This document shows, one piece after another, positions 62,129 through 64,000 of a stretch of 64,000 nt of DNA. Origin of the DNA: Muriicola soli (GTDB taxonomy: Bacteria > Bacteroidota > Bacteroidia > Flavobacteriales > Flavobacteriaceae); the NCBI RefSeq assembly GCF_004139715.1, contig NZ_CP035544.1:1984001-2048000 (forward strand), read 5' to 3'. Position numbers and translations under genes: made by a program. Numbering within the stretch: the first letter of the stretch is position 1; each line of letters opens with the position of its first letter. Under the pieces are notes generated by a model. That model ran no database searches and had not been told where the DNA came from. It was given only the letters and a program-made list of their open reading frames with translations.

Positions 62129-64000
62129 CTATCGGATAAATAGCAATTCCCTGTATTTCGCAAGAGGCCAGCTCTGATCCTCCACGAGCTGTTCCAATTT
62201 GTCGCAATGATATCTGATGTCATCAAAATAGGGTCTCACATCATGACAATAAGCCATTGCCTTTTTGTAAACATCTGGTTCTGCATTCGCCTTCTTCCGG
62301 GCTTCAGTCATTGCATCCGATTTTTTACGTGTCGCCTCTAAATGGCCTGATATATCTTCCAAAATAGCGAGTTGAGCAACTGCTTGCTTTTTAAATCCCG
62401 CCCCGTATACTTCTTTGATTCCCTTGATATTTTCAATCACAGCATTTTGATACTTAATAGCAGCTGGAATTATATGAGTATTCACAAGCTCGTTAAAAAC
62501 CCGTCCTTCAATCTGAGTCTGTAAAATATAAGTCTCGAGCTCAACTTCCTGTCGGGCCCTGACCTCTGTTTCGCTCATTACTTGCATCTCCTGAAACAGT
62601 TCCAGGGTATGCTTTGAAGTAAGGACCTGAAGGGCCTCCGGGGTGTTTTTATTATTACTCAATTTACGTTTTGCCGCCTCTTTCCACCAGGATTCACTAT
62701 AACCATCACCGTCAAAACGGATACGCTTTGAGGACTTAATATATTCCCTGAGGACATTAAAGATAGCTTCATCTTTTTTAAGGCTCTTTTTTGCGATCAG
62801 CGCATCTACCTCAATCTTAAAATTGATTAACTGTTTTGCCACAATGGTGTTGAGCACGGTCATGGGCTTGGCGCAATTGGATTTTGATCCTACGCCCCTC
62901 ATTTCAAATTTGTTGCCGGTAAAGGCAAAGGGGGAGGTGCGGTTTCTGTCTGTGTTGTCGAGAAGAATTTCAGGGATTTTCCCAACCACGTTGAGTTTTA
63001 ATTCGGTTTTTTCCTCCGGGGATAATTTTCCTTGAGATACTCCTTCGAGTTCATCGAGAACTTCACTGAGTTGTTTCCCTATAAAAATGGAAAATATTGC
63101 CGGTGGAGCCTCGTTTGCCCCAAGGCGATGGTCATTACTCGCTGAAGCTATTGATGCCCTGAGAAGTTCCTCATAAGAATCGACTGCCTTGATCGTATTG
63201 ACAAAGAAGGTCAGAAACTGCAGGTTCTTCATCGGGGTAGAACCCGGACTGAGAAGATTCACCCCGGTATCGGTTGCCAGAGACCAATTATTGTGTTTCC
63301 CTGAACCATTGATGCCTGCAAATGGTTTTTCGTGAAAAAGAACTTTAAGGTCGTGTTTGTCTGCTACTTTCTCCATCACATCCATCAGCAGCAGATTGTG
63401 ATCCACAGCCAGGTTCGCCTCTTCAAAAACGGGAGCCAGTTCAAATTGATTCGGAGCTACTTCATTATGCCTGGTTTTCACAGGAATACCGAGCTTGGTA
63501 CATTCCACTTCCAGGTCCTTCATGTAATTTATTGCTCGCAAGGGGATCACTCCAAAATAGTGATCATCTAGTTGTTGACCTTTGGCAGCAGCCTGCCCTA
63601 CCAAAGTTCGCCCTGAAAGTACAAGATCAGGTCTGGAATTGGCGAGGGACTTGTCTATTAGAAAGTATTCCTGTTCCCATCCCAGGGTGGCGTTTACCTT
63701 ATTAACGGTCTTGTCAAAATACCGGGCAACTTTGGTAGCGGCTTCATCAACTGCATGTAAGGCACGTAATAATGGGACTTTATTATCTAAAGCTTCTCCG
63801 GTATAGGATACAAAGACAGTGGGAATACACAAGGTTGCTCCGTAAATAAAGGCCGGTGAAGTAGGATCCCATGCTGTATATCCACGGGCCTCAAATGTAT
63901 TTCGGATTCCTCCGCTGGGAAAGCTGGAGGCGTCAGGTTCTTGTTGTACCAGTTGGCTGCCACCGAACTTCTCAATAGCCCTGCCATTTGGAAGGAGGTC
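62129..64000 (-). CDS. glnN: Type III glutamine synthetase (partial at N-terminus)
   Basis: GSIII makes glutamine from glutamate and ammonium with ATP; in Bacteroidota it is the dodecameric long form (~730 residues). Here 623 C-terminal residues are present; the rest lies beyond 64000. In-frame with the window edge, the sequence runs [20 protein letters not shown], then [20 protein letters not shown]. Key strings are [64 protein letters not shown] and [20 protein letters not shown]. It belongs with the P-II/Amt module in nitrogen assimilation, though about 17 kb away. No regulator site is visible, as its start is outside. Confidence 0.95.
   Translation of the reverse strand, partial: DLLPNGRAIEKFGGSQLVQQEPDASSFPSGGIRNTFEARGYTAWDPTSPAFIYGATLCIPTVFVSYTGEALDNKVPLLRALHAVDEAATKVARYFDKTVNKVNATLGWEQEYFLIDKSLANSRPDLVLSGRTLVGQAAAKGQQLDDHYFGVIPLRAINYMKDLEVECTKLGIPVKTRHNEVAPNQFELAPVFEEANLAVDHNLLLMDVMEKVADKHDLKVLFHEKPFAGINGSGKHNNWSLATDTGVNLLSPGSTPMKNLQFLTFFVNTIKAVDSYEELLRASIASASNDHRLGANEAPPAIFSIFIGKQLSEVLDELEGVSQGKLSPEEKTELKLNVVGKIPEILLDNTDRNRTSPFAFTGNKFEMRGVGSKSNCAKPMTVLNTIVAKQLINFKIEVDALIAKKSLKKDEAIFNVLREYIKSSKRIRFDGDGYSESWWKEAAKRKLSNNKNTPEALQVLTSKHTLELFQEMQVMSETEVRARQEVELETYILQTQIEGRVFNELVNTHIIPAAIKYQNAVIENIKGIKEVYGAGFKKQAVAQLAILEDISGHLEATRKKSDAMTEARKKANAEPDVYKKAMAYCHDVRPYFDDIRYHCDKLEQLVEDQSWPLAKYRELLFIR

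Noticed and set aside
63787-63987. Short frame on the minus strand near the window end
   Set aside because: It is a shifted frame of glutamine synthetase III; the real frame continues unbroken to base 64000.

Overview
The window looks like core chromosome from a member of the Flavobacteriaceae (Bacteroidota), probably marine. Signs are TAnnTTTG-type promoter boxes ahead of many genes, SusC/FecA-type TonB receptors, a type III glutamine synthetase, an unusually long NusB, a DUF3276 (PUR-alpha-like) protein, a fused isobutyryl-CoA mutase, a cyclophilin-FKBP fusion, and many secreted DUF proteins and lipoproteins. I assign the family from gene content only. I see no rRNA, tRNA, CRISPR array, insertion sequence, prophage or recognisable defence system, so no dramatic new system stands out. 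The points of interest are small membrane proteins, regulatory palindromes, altered catalytic residues, and a set of single-base frameshifts.

Layout. 1-5.2 kb: sucC (cut by the window edge and frameshifted), a Lon-N protein, lysA, a secreted thioredoxin, guaB. 5.2-14.2 kb: an iron-type TonB receptor with two perfect palindromes upstream, HMG-CoA lyase, a LysE exporter, a Dabb protein, pyrD, a second and larger TonB receptor. 14.3-25.1 kb: pepT, a YdeI/DUF1801 protein, yajC-DUF1573-nusB, an ABC exporter, DUF3276, a large M14 carboxypeptidase, an acyltransferase and a BASS symporter. 25.2-31 kb: a redoxin and GNAT pair, DinB, cold-shock protein, two 29-residue membrane peptides, a dual immunophilin, an M28 peptidase coupled to PPK2. 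31-43.1 kb: a secreted cysteine-rich protein, an NtrC-like regulator lacking a DNA-binding domain, MscS, a NatAB-type ABC system, grpE-dnaJ, TIGR01777, DUF4920-mnmD, ilvE, MazG-like hydrolase, small membrane proteins, crcB.

43.1-46.2 kb is a nitrogen module: P-II, ammonium transporter and a beta-barrel porin, preceded by two inverted repeats 53 bp apart. 46.2-57.2 kb: DUF1684, an MFS transporter coupled to a DJ-1/PfpI lipoprotein, an esterase-like protein without its nucleophile, an Lrp regulator, the 1154-residue IcmF, purU, a PfkB kinase. 57.4-64 kb: a secreted DUF1579-like protein, pyrF, prfA, a Rieske lipoprotein, a PurM-type AIR synthase, and a type III glutamine synthetase running off the window. 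Nucleotide synthesis recurs (guaB, pyrD, pyrF, purU, the PurM-like gene), as does nitrogen handling (P-II, Amt, GSIII).

Five genes between 0.5 and 30.9 kb (sucC, the second TonB receptor, DinB, the M28 peptidase, PPK2) are each broken by one missing base, always in a run of identical bases, and each is restored by adding that base back. This looks like uncorrected homopolymer error in the assembly rather than gene decay. These genes are annotated at full repaired extent.
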